27,963 nucleotides of DNA, taken from positions 1-27,963 of the forward strand of contig CAUDNR010002668.1 in the NCBI GenBank assembly GCA_958430865.1, written 5' to 3'. This document shows positions 1-9,682 of this stretch, one piece after another. Source of the DNA: Entrophospora sp. SA101 (lineage: Eukaryota > Glomeromycota > Glomeromycetes > Entrophosporales > Entrophosporaceae). A model generated the notes under the pieces. That model was given only the letters and a program-made list of their open reading frames with translations. It was not told the DNA's origin and searched no databases. Each line of letters starts with the position of its first letter. Positions within the stretch are counted from its first letter, which is position 1. Both the position numbers and the translations under genes were made by a program.

Positions 1-48
1 AAAAATTTATTTTGGTAATGATCGTCATTTTACACAAAATGAAATAAG

Positions 49-81
49 CCAATCACAGGGAAAGCCCGCTATGTTAAGTTT
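49..81 (+). promoter_or_regulatory. CCAAT-containing 33-bp motif, copy 1
   Basis: The segment starts with CCAATCACAG and ends with CCCGCTATGTTAA plus GTTT. It matches 24598-24566 on the minus strand at 29 of 33 positions. CCAAT boxes bind the Hap/NF-Y complex in fungi. The second half, CCCGCTATGTTAA, is identical in both copies. It may be a promoter module or the end of a dispersed repeat. No gene was recognised directly downstream of this copy. Confidence 0.4.
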
Positions 82-750
82 GGATGGAAAGTCTGTGTTC
101 ATTTCGTTATGAAAAAACTTGACAATCTTGACCAAAGAAATACAAATAAGGAAATTGTTTGCATAAAAAACTATGAACCTTTCTTCTATATATGTATATT
201 ATCTTTAGTTTTACAAATATATTTGAAATTTTAATTGAATTTAATTGGATCGAATTAAGAGTGATTATTATTGGTATATATATTTAAAAAGGAAAAAAAA
301 TAAGAATATCGTTATTTATAATCTTATGCTGTGATCCATTTATTACATATTTTTACATAAAAAAGAAAAAAATTACTGATCTATAGTAATAGTAATAGTA
401 ATAGTAGATGATAGTAAAATTCGAATTTTACATAGTAAAAAAAAAAATTTATAATCGAATGTCTTACATCCTTGCCTGAGAGGAATTTCTCTACGAAAAA
501 AACAAAACAAAAATGTTGGGACGGCCATCCTATTTATATTTTTTTGAATTAATAAAATAGACTAGTCTTGACCTGAGTGATGTCGTTGTGTGAGTAAAAG
601 GCACGAAGCTCACTGTCACGTTTTCGTTTAAAAACTTGTTTATATACAGTATATTAAAATATTTGTATTTGTGTTACATTCCATATTTATTAATTGTTAA
701 ATTATTTTGATATTTCGCATTATTTATTTGGAAGGAATTAATGGCAATAA

Positions 751-786
751 TCCCAAATGGGACATTTCGCCCAGACTGGGACATTA
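751..786 (+). repeat. Short direct repeat CCCA-n-TGGGACATT
   Basis: Two units, CCCAAATGGGACATT and CCCAGACTGGGACATT, lie next to each other separated by TCG. Each starts with a small inverted repeat (CCCA...TGGG). This could be a protein-binding site pair or chance. No nearby gene explains it. Confidence 0.4.
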
Positions 787-1252
787 ATTAATTAAACATG
801 TATATAAGGAACAAGAATTCGCTGTATTTTAAAAGTGACTTTGTAATAAATTAACTTAATAGTGTGTTTTTGTGTAATTGATACACTTGGGTTCTCTTAA
901 ACTTTGCTGTAGTGTACCATTTTGATTTAATAAAATCTATTTGAATCTACTAAAATAAATAAACAAAGGATAAATTTATTATTTATCAAAAAAAGTAATA
1001 AAGAAACTTTAAAGTATATAAACATGATTGATTTTGAGATTGACATCAAAAAAATTTGCAACATTAAAAATCATTAAACTTTATACATTTAATAATATTA
1101 TTTTCTTTAAAAACAATGCTGTTTAAATTGACCACTGCTTGTGTGGTTGATTCAATCATTAACACCACCAAAGGAACAAAATTAATTATTTCGCAATAAA
1201 AGCTATTTGTTTGTTTGTTTATTGTTGTTTTTTGATTTTGGTATTAATGCAT

Positions 1253-1576
1253 GGTTTGTTTCTATTCATGATACAGTCAGAACTTGTTAAACCAAAGTCA
1301 ATATTTTCAAAAAAAAAATAATTTTTTTTCGATTTAAAAAACCTTAATAAAATCAGCTTATTGAGGTAAATTTGATAGGTAGATAATAAAACAACATTGG
1401 CTTATTTTGTATATTCAGTTTATCAAAGCATTGTTTTAACAAGTTCTGACTGTACGCTTATTTGTTTTTATTCATTTTATTAATTAATTATTCGTTTTAT
1501 TCATTTTTGCTCAAATTATTTTTTTACTCAAATTATTTGTTTTATTTAGTAAACTTTATTTGAATAGAAACCTAAC
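1253..1576. mobile_element. Old hAT-like MITE, interrupted by another MITE
   Basis: The left edge reads GGTTTGTTTCTATTCATGATAC once the insert at 1274-1452 is removed. The right edge, reverse-complemented, reads TTAGGTTTCTATTCAAAT. These resemble the ends of the better preserved element at 26302-26746, whose left end is TAGGGTTTTTATTCGTGATAC. The internal sequence is also rich in ATTCGTTTTATTCATTTT-like words in both. No clear target duplication remains, so the edges are approximate. It has no coding capacity. Confidence 0.5.
1274..1452. mobile_element. 179-bp Tc1/mariner-like MITE with TA duplication
   Basis: The terminal inverted repeats begin CAGTCAGAACTTGTTAAA at both ends: 18 of 18 bases match, and 22 of 24 when extended. 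The element is flanked by TA at 1272-1273 and 1453-1454, the target duplication expected of Tc1/mariner transposition. It has no coding capacity, so it would need a transposase supplied in trans. It sits inside the hAT-like remnant at 1253-1576, splitting the word CATGATAC. Confidence 0.82.
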
Positions 1577-1978
1577 TGCTGCTCAAGATTATGATATTAT
1601 TTTAGCACAAAAAGATTTAGAAATGATTTAATTACAATATAAAGAGTTATCGGTTTATTAAACTAAGCCAATAATTAACTAAAAAAAGGATTAATTTTAA
1701 AAGAATATCTGATAAATATCAGCACTTTCAATATTTACTAATAGGCTTTTAGATTATATGATAAAAATACTAAGAATATTATTAACTTATCAGTATGCTA
1801 ATACCTTGATTATTTTTTTAAATAATAATCAGATTCTGATATTTGCTGTTACCCCATTACCCAATTTGGCATCATTCAAGCAAAAAGAGAGAACCAATAG
1901 ATTATGTATAAGCAAAGAAAGATGGGATCCTAAATTAGCACAAAAGAATTTTAATTCGTGATCCATCAATGAAGGAAA

Positions 1979-2017
1979 GGATCAACATAGTAAAATTCGG
2001 GGATAAGTATCATAGTA
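1979..2017 (+). repeat. Direct repeat copy 1 (TTCGGGGATAAG word)
   Basis: The segment GATC-n2-CATA-n-TAAAATTCGGGGATAA...CATA-n-TAA is closely repeated at 2347-2385, just before the transposase start codon. It may be a subterminal transposase-binding repeat or part of a dispersed repeat. Confidence 0.5.
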
Positions 2018-2031
2018 AAATCTATTAGTGT

Positions 2032-2061
2032 CCATAATCTGGAGCCGCTGTGGAAATAACA
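2032..2061 (+). repeat. Direct repeat flanking the transposon, left copy
   Basis: CCATAATC...CCGCTG...AAATAACA matches 6992-7021 in the same orientation at about 23 of 30 positions. The pair brackets the decayed transposase gene. Because the copies are direct, not inverted, they are not a simple terminal-inverted-repeat pair. They may be ends of related elements. Confidence 0.4.
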
Positions 2062-2346
2062 CAGTATTTTATACCTAAATTTCTACTTTAAATTTTACTA
2101 AATAAATCTCCGAGTTCCTGGCTATCTTTCTAATTTAAATTTATAGAAATAGCTCTAAAATTACATAATATATATATGAGAGCCAGATCGGTTTGTTTTT
2201 AGCTTGTGAAGAAATTTTGATTTAATACAACACTTATATGTAATTTTTTATGTAGAACATTTCTGGCTTAGAAACTATATCCACTTTGCATAATAAAATT
2301 CTGAGTTATTTTCTTTTAAAGTTTCAAACAACAAAAAACGTGAAAA

Positions 2347-2385
2347 GATCTGCATAATAAAAATTCGGGATAAAATTCATATTAA
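2347..2385 (+). repeat. Direct repeat copy 2 (TTCGGGATAAAATTCAT word)
   Basis: It matches 1979-2017 with single-base gaps. Its GGGATAAAATTCATATT also resembles the reverse complement of 6971-6995 (GGGTATAAAATTCATATT), so this may be the decayed left terminal inverted repeat of the transposon. It is followed by an (ATTAAT)n-like run just upstream of the ATG at 2445. Confidence 0.4.
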
Positions 2386-2444
2386 TATTAATATTAATAC
2401 TAATATTAATATCTTTAACTGCTTCTCATTTCTAAAATTTAAAA

Positions 2445-5400
2445 ATGAGCAAACGACCAATTTTTAATGTAAAACTTATAGCTATTGGCTCAATTTTACC
2501 CAATTTACACTATGGTATCAATGCAATTCATTGGTGGACCACAAGAGGTGATATTGATTTAACTAGTGGTGCATTTCTTTATCCAATACATGTTGGTTGG
2601 CAAACTGCTATTGAAATAAATACCAAAAGATATTATACACAAGTATTAGAAGGTAACAGAACTGATAAATTACGCCCTGGTTTTAGAAGTTATACTGGAA
2701 ATGAGTTTAGTGATGTTGAAGATTCTTCTAGCAAAGCAATTACTTCTTTATATAAACAATTGAATCCATCCACAAACACCAAATATTCTGGCCCATTAGT
2801 ATTAGGTTGGGAACAAGAAATCAATTTAAAAGCATCATTGGAAGGTGTGCAATTTCGTCCATTTGTGATTAATGTAGACAAATTTCAAATTTATATTACG
2901 GCATTGGGAATTTCTGGTAAAGATGTAAATGAAGCAGGAGTAGGATACACATCATCTTTTGTAGGCAAGTATAAAAAGCAGAGATCATTATTTGTTCAAT
3001 TTATTGATCAAGATGGGTTCCATATAGATATTTATCAAAAAAATATCTTATTTGAAAGTTTTGTTGGCTTGACACCAGTTGAAGTTTGGGAACAAACAGG
3101 GTTTATGAAAAAAATAAATGGGAAAGCCCTTTTTGGATTAGAACATAAGATGACACTTCAAAATTTGGCTAAGCAGCAAATTCCAAGTTGTGATCCAACA
3201 TTTTGGAATAATGAAGATATCATGTATCAAATTTATAATTATCATTTAAAAAAAAGGACAATTGCAAATGTTAATTGGTTCTATTTTTTTGATACATGGA
3301 AAAATCAAAGCACAATTATTGAATTGAAAATGGCTTTACAAAACTTTTATCCTACAAACCATGTGTTCAATGTGCATGAAATAGCAGCATGGCGAGCTAT
3401 GTTGAAAGCTACTGGATGCACAGAGATATCACCCTTTGAAAAGGAGAAGTTAAATGTAATTAAACTAATAATTTATGACCTAATTGATTTCTAATTTTAA
3501 TGGGATATTATTTTTTTAAATTATTATTATAGTATGAATTTTGGACACGAGCCTTTGACCCTTCTAATGATAAGAATATAATGAAGATGCTCTATGAAAA
3601 AAGTTTTCTCAATCCAAATCCTTCTGATGTTCCTGATGTAAGTAATGAATTTTGGTATTGTTTTCAACATTCTCTTGATGAAAACAAACGTGGTTATGAT
3701 GGGAAAAACCATACTTTATCCACAATTGCTGACCAATTCACCTATGATGAACTACAGAAGAATTTAAATGTATGTGATAACAAAATCAAAGCTATTTGCA
3801 TAAAAGCAAACAAATTTTATTTGTTTAAAATCAATATAACTTTCCTAAAATAGCCTTATTCATAAATTTTTATTTTTTAGGTTTCATTTCCCGTGCCAGA
3901 ACTTATGCAATTGTAAATGGCCCAGGGTGTCCATGTTTTGATAAACCAAAAATTACAAGGACTCGCTTGACAAATGAAATGTTGGATCAATTTCAGGTAT
4001 TTTTTTCAGACAAGAATAATGTAAATATTAGTTCATACAAGGTTGATGAAAAAACAGGATTGCCTATCCTTTACCTCAAAGAAAATAAAATATCATTATG
4101 GAACAAATACCTTGAACTCTACCCAAATGGCATAAAAAGATCTACCTTCATGGCTCGTTTGCAAAATGGTCAATTCAAGTATTGAGAAGATTTGGGTGGA
4201 TTGTGTGCAACATGTAATGAGTATGGTTATAATGTATTTTCTAATATCCAAGAGTTAGTGAGAACAAAAATTAGGAGTAATGATCAAAAAGTTAGTATAA
4301 ATGGACAGAAAATTTGAGGTATTCATTTCAGAAAATTATAATTCATTAGAGTTACCTTTGATTTTTGAATCTTGAAGGCATCTCTACACTAAATATGGTC
4401 CTTTTATTAAAACAACAGAGAGAGATGCATATATCTTTGAAAATTTCAATTTAAGAATTACAAGTTGCTGGAAAATTTGAAGTTTTTGAATTATTTTCAA
4501 ACTTGATTAATCTAAGGCATACAAAGATTCTTTAGGTTTGGCAACCATTGCTACTCAAACTTTATCCTTGTAACTGTCATTCTTATATTGGAATTTTAAG
4601 ATTACATCTCCATTTTTGCCATTAAAATTTTTTAGAAAACCTATGGTAAATGTTTTTTAACGAAAAGATCATATTTAATAAAATTATAATTTTATTATTA
4701 AAAAAGATAAAAAAATGAATACCTTGAATTTAAAAATATTATATTTTCACCTGATAATGTTTCATATGCACTAAAACTTAATGAATTATATGAATTGTAG
4801 AGAACTTTGATTGATGAAATTGATTTATCCCAACGCCATTTAAAATTTGGATATGGAAAAGAGTTAAGAATTGATTCATTAGGTAATTCTTATCATGTGG
4901 ATTGCATTCAACATTGTCTCCCTTATGCATTTGGACAATGTTCACAATTACATCTGGAAACCTGCGCTGAATGCAAAAAACTAGAAAATTTATTTGCAAC
5001 ATTAGTAACATTGCTACCTGAGGAAACAGTTATTTTATCAGAGAACCGTAAAAAATTGCAATATTATTGGTCCCACCAAGCAAGAAAAACTTACTTGAAT
5101 GCTCAGTTCAATGCAGCAATACTAACTTTGGATAAGGATGGAGCAATTGTAGTTGTAGATTATAAAATGAGGGTGTTGCCAAAATCTGCACGTGAAATAA
5201 AATCTGAATTTTTTGGGAAGAAAGGGTGGACATTACATACTATGTTAGTTTATGGAAAAGAAGATGATTCAGATAAAATAAATATACAAGCATTTGACCA
5301 TTGGTCTTCTGATACAACTCAAGATGCTTGGTTTACAGCTTCTGCTTTTGATGCTGTTTTTAATACACTAAAAAAAAAACCATCTTGGATTAAAGTATTA

Positions 5401-6784
5401 TCTGATAATGGTGCTCATTACCATTGTTCAGAACTTATGACAACAATCAGTAATTGGAAAGAATGGTATAATGTAGAAGTACGTCAGTGGATCTTCCTGG
5501 AACCAGGAGAAGCAAAGACAACAATTGACTCACACCATGCACAGGCATGTATTATTATTTTTTTTTTTGAAAATTAATTTACCTTTGATGACACCATAAA
5601 TTATTATTTCATTCCATAAAAAAATATGTGAGATTGGGTTATGATGTAACAGGAGGTGAAGATATTGTATCTGCAGCAAAAGGAATTTGTGGTACATCAA
5701 TAGCTAATATTGAGCCAAACAGAAGTTCTGAAAAGAAAAAAAAAACATCTTTACCTGGAATATCAAATTGGTTTGAATTTCGGTGGCCTGTTGAGGGTGA
5801 ATATGCAGGATATATTTGTGCTCGTTCTTTACCAAATTTTGGAAAGTGGAAATATTTTTCTCCAGCCATAATTCAAAAGCAAGAAAAACCAACTCCAACA
5901 TTATCTGATCATACCATTCCAGATTCTAAATGGATAATTCCAATGCCAAGCAACAATAGTAAGTAGTTACCCAAATGTAAAAAATATTGATCCTTTTACT
6001 AATAAAATATTATAAATAAACATAGCCTCTAATTCCAGTCGGTGGTCTATTAGTAAAATCAAAGAAGAAATGATAAAATATAATCTGGAAATTGATAATA
6101 ATAGTAGTCGTGTTGAATTAGTGGCTCTTTTGCGAGAAGCAATTGATAATGAAACAAAAATGAAAATTACAGGTATGAATTTACATATCTGAACATGTAT
6201 TTGTATTTGTAGATTGTTAATAAATATTATATTTTTTTTGTAGAGGCAACAAATTCAATTCCACAAGAGACTGATGCTATAAATGATATGAATGAGAGGG
6301 ATGTAAAAAAACGTAAATCAGAATCAAATCTTAGTGAAAATGTGGGAAAAATTGATAATAATAATGATATAATCGAGTAAGAATCATTTAAAAAATAAAA
6401 TTATTTTTCCTTTAAACTCACCTTAAAAAAACAAGTTTACTGACACTATGTTACTTTGCCAATAGAGTTGATTATTTTGTGATAGGATGGGCCTTGAAGG
6501 AAAATCAAATTTATGGAAAAAAAGGGGGTGGAAAACAAATTGGTGATAAAGTCAAGGAATACCTGCAAATATATTTTCTTTCTGGTAATATGAATAGAAG
6601 TCAATGATTTTCTGCAAAAGATATGCTAGAAGAATTGGAAGAGCGTGTAAAACTTGGTGAGCCTACATCCGAAGAGTTGCCAACAATCAAAACAATTGAA
6701 GGATGGATAAGTCGTTTTGCTGCTTCTCATAAAAAATCAATGGCACAGAAAATTTTAGAAGAAAACCAAAATAAAAATCAATGA
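2445..6784 (+). pseudogene. Decayed FYR-like/DDE-like/SAP-like transposase gene
   Basis: This is a multi-exon transposase-like gene, probably from a large DNA transposon. Exon 1 (2445-3455) is intact. Residues 45-66 (YPIHVGW...KRYYTQV) and 203-240 (FVGLTPVEVW...GKALFGLEH) resemble FYRN and FYRC halves. Exon 2 is 3533-3769. Exon 3, from about 3881, needs a frame shift to continue (FISRARTYAIVNGPGCP) and stops at a TGA (4183-4185) inside readable sequence. 4186-4800 is heavily broken. From 4807 a core reads on: a Cys-rich patch, then Asp at 5158 (VVDYKM), Asp at 5404 (SDNGAHYH) and GEAKTTIDSHHA near 5506, suggesting a DDE/RNase H fold. The intron near 5545-5620 has lost clear splice signals. 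5628-5961 continues and 6026-6172 is SAP-like (RWSISKIKEEMIKYNLEID). The last exons are 6244-6376 and 6466-6784, with a further TGA at 6605. I cannot name the superfamily. It is clearly inactive as it stands. Confidence 0.72.
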
Positions 6785-6991
6785 CATTCTAAAAATTCAT
6801 TCTTGCTTACTATAATTGCATCCCGAAATTATTTTATAAAAAGATCAAGGTTTTGTTGTGGAGAAATTCAACATTTTGAGTTTTAAAGTTATTTTTTAAC
6901 CTTGTTGATATTAAAATGTTTTATATTTATTTTTTGACGCACATTCTTATGTTTTCCAATAATTTATATATGTAAAAATATGAATTTTATA

Positions 6992-7021
6992 CCCATAATC
7001 CAGGACCGCTGGTTAAATAAC
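6992..7021 (+). repeat. Direct repeat flanking the transposon, right copy
   Basis: CCATAATCCAGGACCGCTGG plus AAATAACA mirrors 2032-2061 in the same orientation. Read on the minus strand it gives CCAGCGGTCCTGGATTATGG, which looks like a transposon terminus about 210 bp after the transposase stop codon. It is a plausible right end of the element. Confidence 0.4.
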
Positions 7022-7755
7022 AGGGAATTGACAAATTTAACAGCTCATATTTTCATAAGTAAATATAATATTTCACGTTTGTTTAACATAGTTGGATATA
7101 AAAGATAATATATGTAACATAATAAATGCGTGACTTTTTGTGGGGGCCAAAAAATCAACCATATTAATTTTAATATGAAAATAAAATTTTTTGCCCCGAT
7201 CGGCACTAATTAAGTTCTTTCCTTTATTCGTGGAACACGAATTAAGTAATTCAATTCGATAAGTCTGTTTACTCGATAAGTCAGTCATATGAGCTCACCC
7301 CCACATGACCGACTTATCGAGTTTACATATGTATGACATAAATTTTGATTTAATTAGACTAATTTTTGATTGTAAATTTTTTCTCAAAACTGTCGTTGTG
7401 GTGCAGAAAGTTGTAGGGACTAGGTATATTTCACTATAAAATAAATCAGCAGTAATGCATCCTTAAAAATTAAAAAATGGTCATCTTCTTATTAATGGCA
7501 GCAAAAACTCTCTACCTTTCGATTACTTTATTATTGTTCTTTTCCAATTTTTAATTTTTAATACATCATCATATTTATCGATCGGAGTTTGTTTATTTTG
7601 TTTAAAATAGCATTAGTAATAAACTATTATATACAAACTTCATTATTAAGTTTCTTTTTTCCTTTTCTTAAAACAAACCTTTCAGTATAAATAAATATAC
7701 GCGTTATAATTTAATACACGCACAAAAAAAATAAAATATATCAACTTTTACAAAA
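7022..7755. other. Non-coding region upstream of the HMGB gene
   Basis: No coding exon is supported. It contains a small palindrome TTCGTGGAACACGAA near 7229-7243 and a strong hairpin at 7271-7322. The last 100 bp before the ATG at 7756 are AT-rich with short pyrimidine runs and probably hold the HMGB promoter and 5' UTR. Confidence 0.5.
7271..7322. repeat. Inverted repeat, 18-bp arms, 16-base loop
   Basis: ACTCGATAAGTCAGTCAT (7271-7288) pairs with ATGACCGACTTATCGAGT (7305-7322) at 17 of 18 positions. A partial extra copy of CGATAAGTC lies just upstream near 7257. It may be a transposon footprint or cruciform-forming site. It lies about 430 bp upstream of the HMGB start. Confidence 0.7.
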
Positions 7756-8390
7756 ATGCCAAGACAACCTAAAAATTCAGCTGCTGCCACTAACAATCCT
7801 AGCAATTCCAATACTAATAAATCATCATCATCTGGCAAGGCGACAACAACAGCAGGCGCCAAACAGAAATCCGATCCTGGTAAAACCTCCACTACAAAGA
7901 CCAAGAAAAGCTCTTCTGAACCTAAAAGAGCACTTAGCGCATATATGTTTTTTGTTCGTGGAAATAGAGAAAAGGTTAAAGCCGAAAACCCTGAAGCAAA
8001 ATTTGGTATTCGTCTTATTATATTGTTCTTGGAAATGTGTTTATATTATTACTTATATGTGAGGATTATTTGTCCATTGTTCATCAGGTGAAATCATGAA
8101 ATTTCTTGGAGAAAAATGGAAGGCTTTGAATGATGAAGAAAAGGCTGTGAATATTCGTTTGTTATCTTTCGATAATCTTCTCGTAAACAAATTAATTGCT
8201 AATTTGTTATTATTATTATTATATTAAATTTAGCCTTATAACGAAATGGCCACAAATGATAAAAAACGTTACGCAGGTTTGTTTAATTTTTGAATTTTGA
8301 ATATATTTAGAAAATTTACATTAATTTTTTTTTTAAATTAAAAATTTATTGATTAAAGACGAAAAGACAACGGCAAATAATGTGAAATAA
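7756..8390 (+). CDS. HMGB-type DNA-bending protein (Nhp6-like)
   Basis: Four exons, 7756-8005, 8088-8146, 8234-8276 and 8359-8390, join in frame to a 127-residue protein. Residues 1-55 are a Ser/Thr/Asn/Lys-rich, probably disordered tail. Residues 56-121 form one HMG box opening [12 protein letters not shown] and holding [15 protein letters not shown] and DKKRYA, the hallmarks of fungal Nhp6/HMGB boxes. Such proteins bend DNA without sequence specificity and assist nucleosome remodelling (for example with FACT) in the nucleus. Yeast Nhp6 is shorter (about 90-100 residues) because its N-terminal tail is shorter. All introns are GT-AG. The start is the first ATG of the exon, preceded by an in-frame stop-rich leader. 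The gene is convergent with the MYND gene. Confidence 0.9.
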
Positions 8391-8714
8391 AAATCCAGAT
8401 CGAAGAGTTATCGGAAAATAATGGAAAAGAGTAATAAATTACTTTTTTTATGGCATAAATTTCTTTTTTAATTTTTTAAATGTTTCATAAATTATTTGCA
8501 CTATTTATATATTAATATATAATTAAAATATGCAAGATTACACACAATAAATGAAATCTTTAATTTATTTTTTCACTTAAAACAACAAAGAAAATAAAAA
8601 ACTTTTATACATTAAATATATAAATAAAACATGTATATATACAGAACATATATATATATTAATAACAAGTCTAATGATAAAATAAAAATAAAAATTAAAA
8701 AACAATCATCCAAA
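8391..8714. other. Convergent intergenic region
   Basis: 324 bp lie between the stop codons of the HMGB gene (+) and the MYND gene (-). The sequence is almost pure A/T with ATATAT runs and several AATAAA-like words on both strands, as expected for two facing 3' UTRs. Nothing else is seen. Confidence 0.6.
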
Positions 8715-9650
8715 TCAAGCTTTTTTGGAATCCTTTAATGTTGGGCATAATTTTCTATGTCCATTTTTCCAATCCTTTTTTTGACATTCTTTAGAACAAT
8801 AATTCACACTAAAACAACTTGAACAAGCAAGTAATGCCGTATTCTTTTCTTCGGCATTCAAATCTTTACGTGTTTGACTTCCACAACAATTGCATTTTTT
8901 CTCTTTGTTAGGAGGTTGTTGATTAGCATTTGAAGATAAAACAAGTAATCGTTGTAAGATGTGTGCTAATTTATCTGCTTCTTTTTTAGAATCCTTTTCA
9001 ACTACTTTTGAACCCTCTTCCTCTTTATCAATATTATTATTACTGTTGGTGGTAATGCCATCAATAAGATTATTATGATGAGCATTATTATTATAATTAC
9101 TTTTCTGTTCAAAATATGTTACTACAGTCCGTTTGACCTCTGAGATATCAGGAGGGTGTCCATACAAATACTCGTAACGTTCTTCTGCTATTTTGGCCTT
9201 TTGATAATAATTTAATGCTTGCTGATTACGTAAACTATGTGACGCTTGTTTACGACTACTAGCTGTTGTTGTAGAATTGTTGTTCTGAATAGTGAGAGCA
9301 GCCAACGCGTATAAAGCATGCGAATAAGAAATCGAGTCTTTATTCGCCTTTTCAATATAAAGCTTGAAATTACGTGCTGCTTCCATTCTATCACCTTGAG
9401 ACATATGTATGGAACCTTGAATACTGTATGCATCCACAAAATCAGGTTTAATTGAAACCAATCGTTCGAGATCTTTAATACAAGATTTGTGATCATTAAG
9501 ATTAAAATGACATATTGCACGTAGATGATAAAGTCTTGGGTGAAGTTGTGACTCAAGTTGATTCAGTGCTATATTAAGAGTTTGAATACAAAACGAAAAT
9601 TGTCTTCCATTGTAAAGGAGCCAAATAACTAGTATAAGTGACCTTTCGAA

Positions 9651-9682
<32 letters not shown>

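Larger units (their letters stand above)
1..1250. other. Gene-free AT-rich region
   Basis: I see no convincing coding exon here: open frames are short and lack family resemblance. Visible items are a CCAAT-containing element at 49-81 that recurs upstream of the CENP-P-like gene, and a short direct repeat at 751-786. The rest is homopolymer-rich AT sequence. An exon of a gene beginning outside the window cannot be excluded. Confidence 0.5.
1577..2066. mobile_element. Possible degraded MITE or dispersed repeat
   Basis: The left edge GCTGCTCAAGATTATG resembles the reverse complement of the right part (GCGGCTCCAGATTATGG, ending near 2050), suggesting weak terminal inverted repeats. The block contains TTAATTCGTGATCC...GAAGGAAAGG at 1952-1981, which recurs at 16072-16101, so at least part is a dispersed repeat. 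A 67-codon open frame inside (1758-1961) has no recognisable family and I do not call it a gene. Confidence 0.35.

Noticed and set aside
1758..1961. 67-codon open frame
   Set aside because: No family resemblance, lies in repeat-like DNA, and its end overlaps a dispersed repeat word; judged chance.
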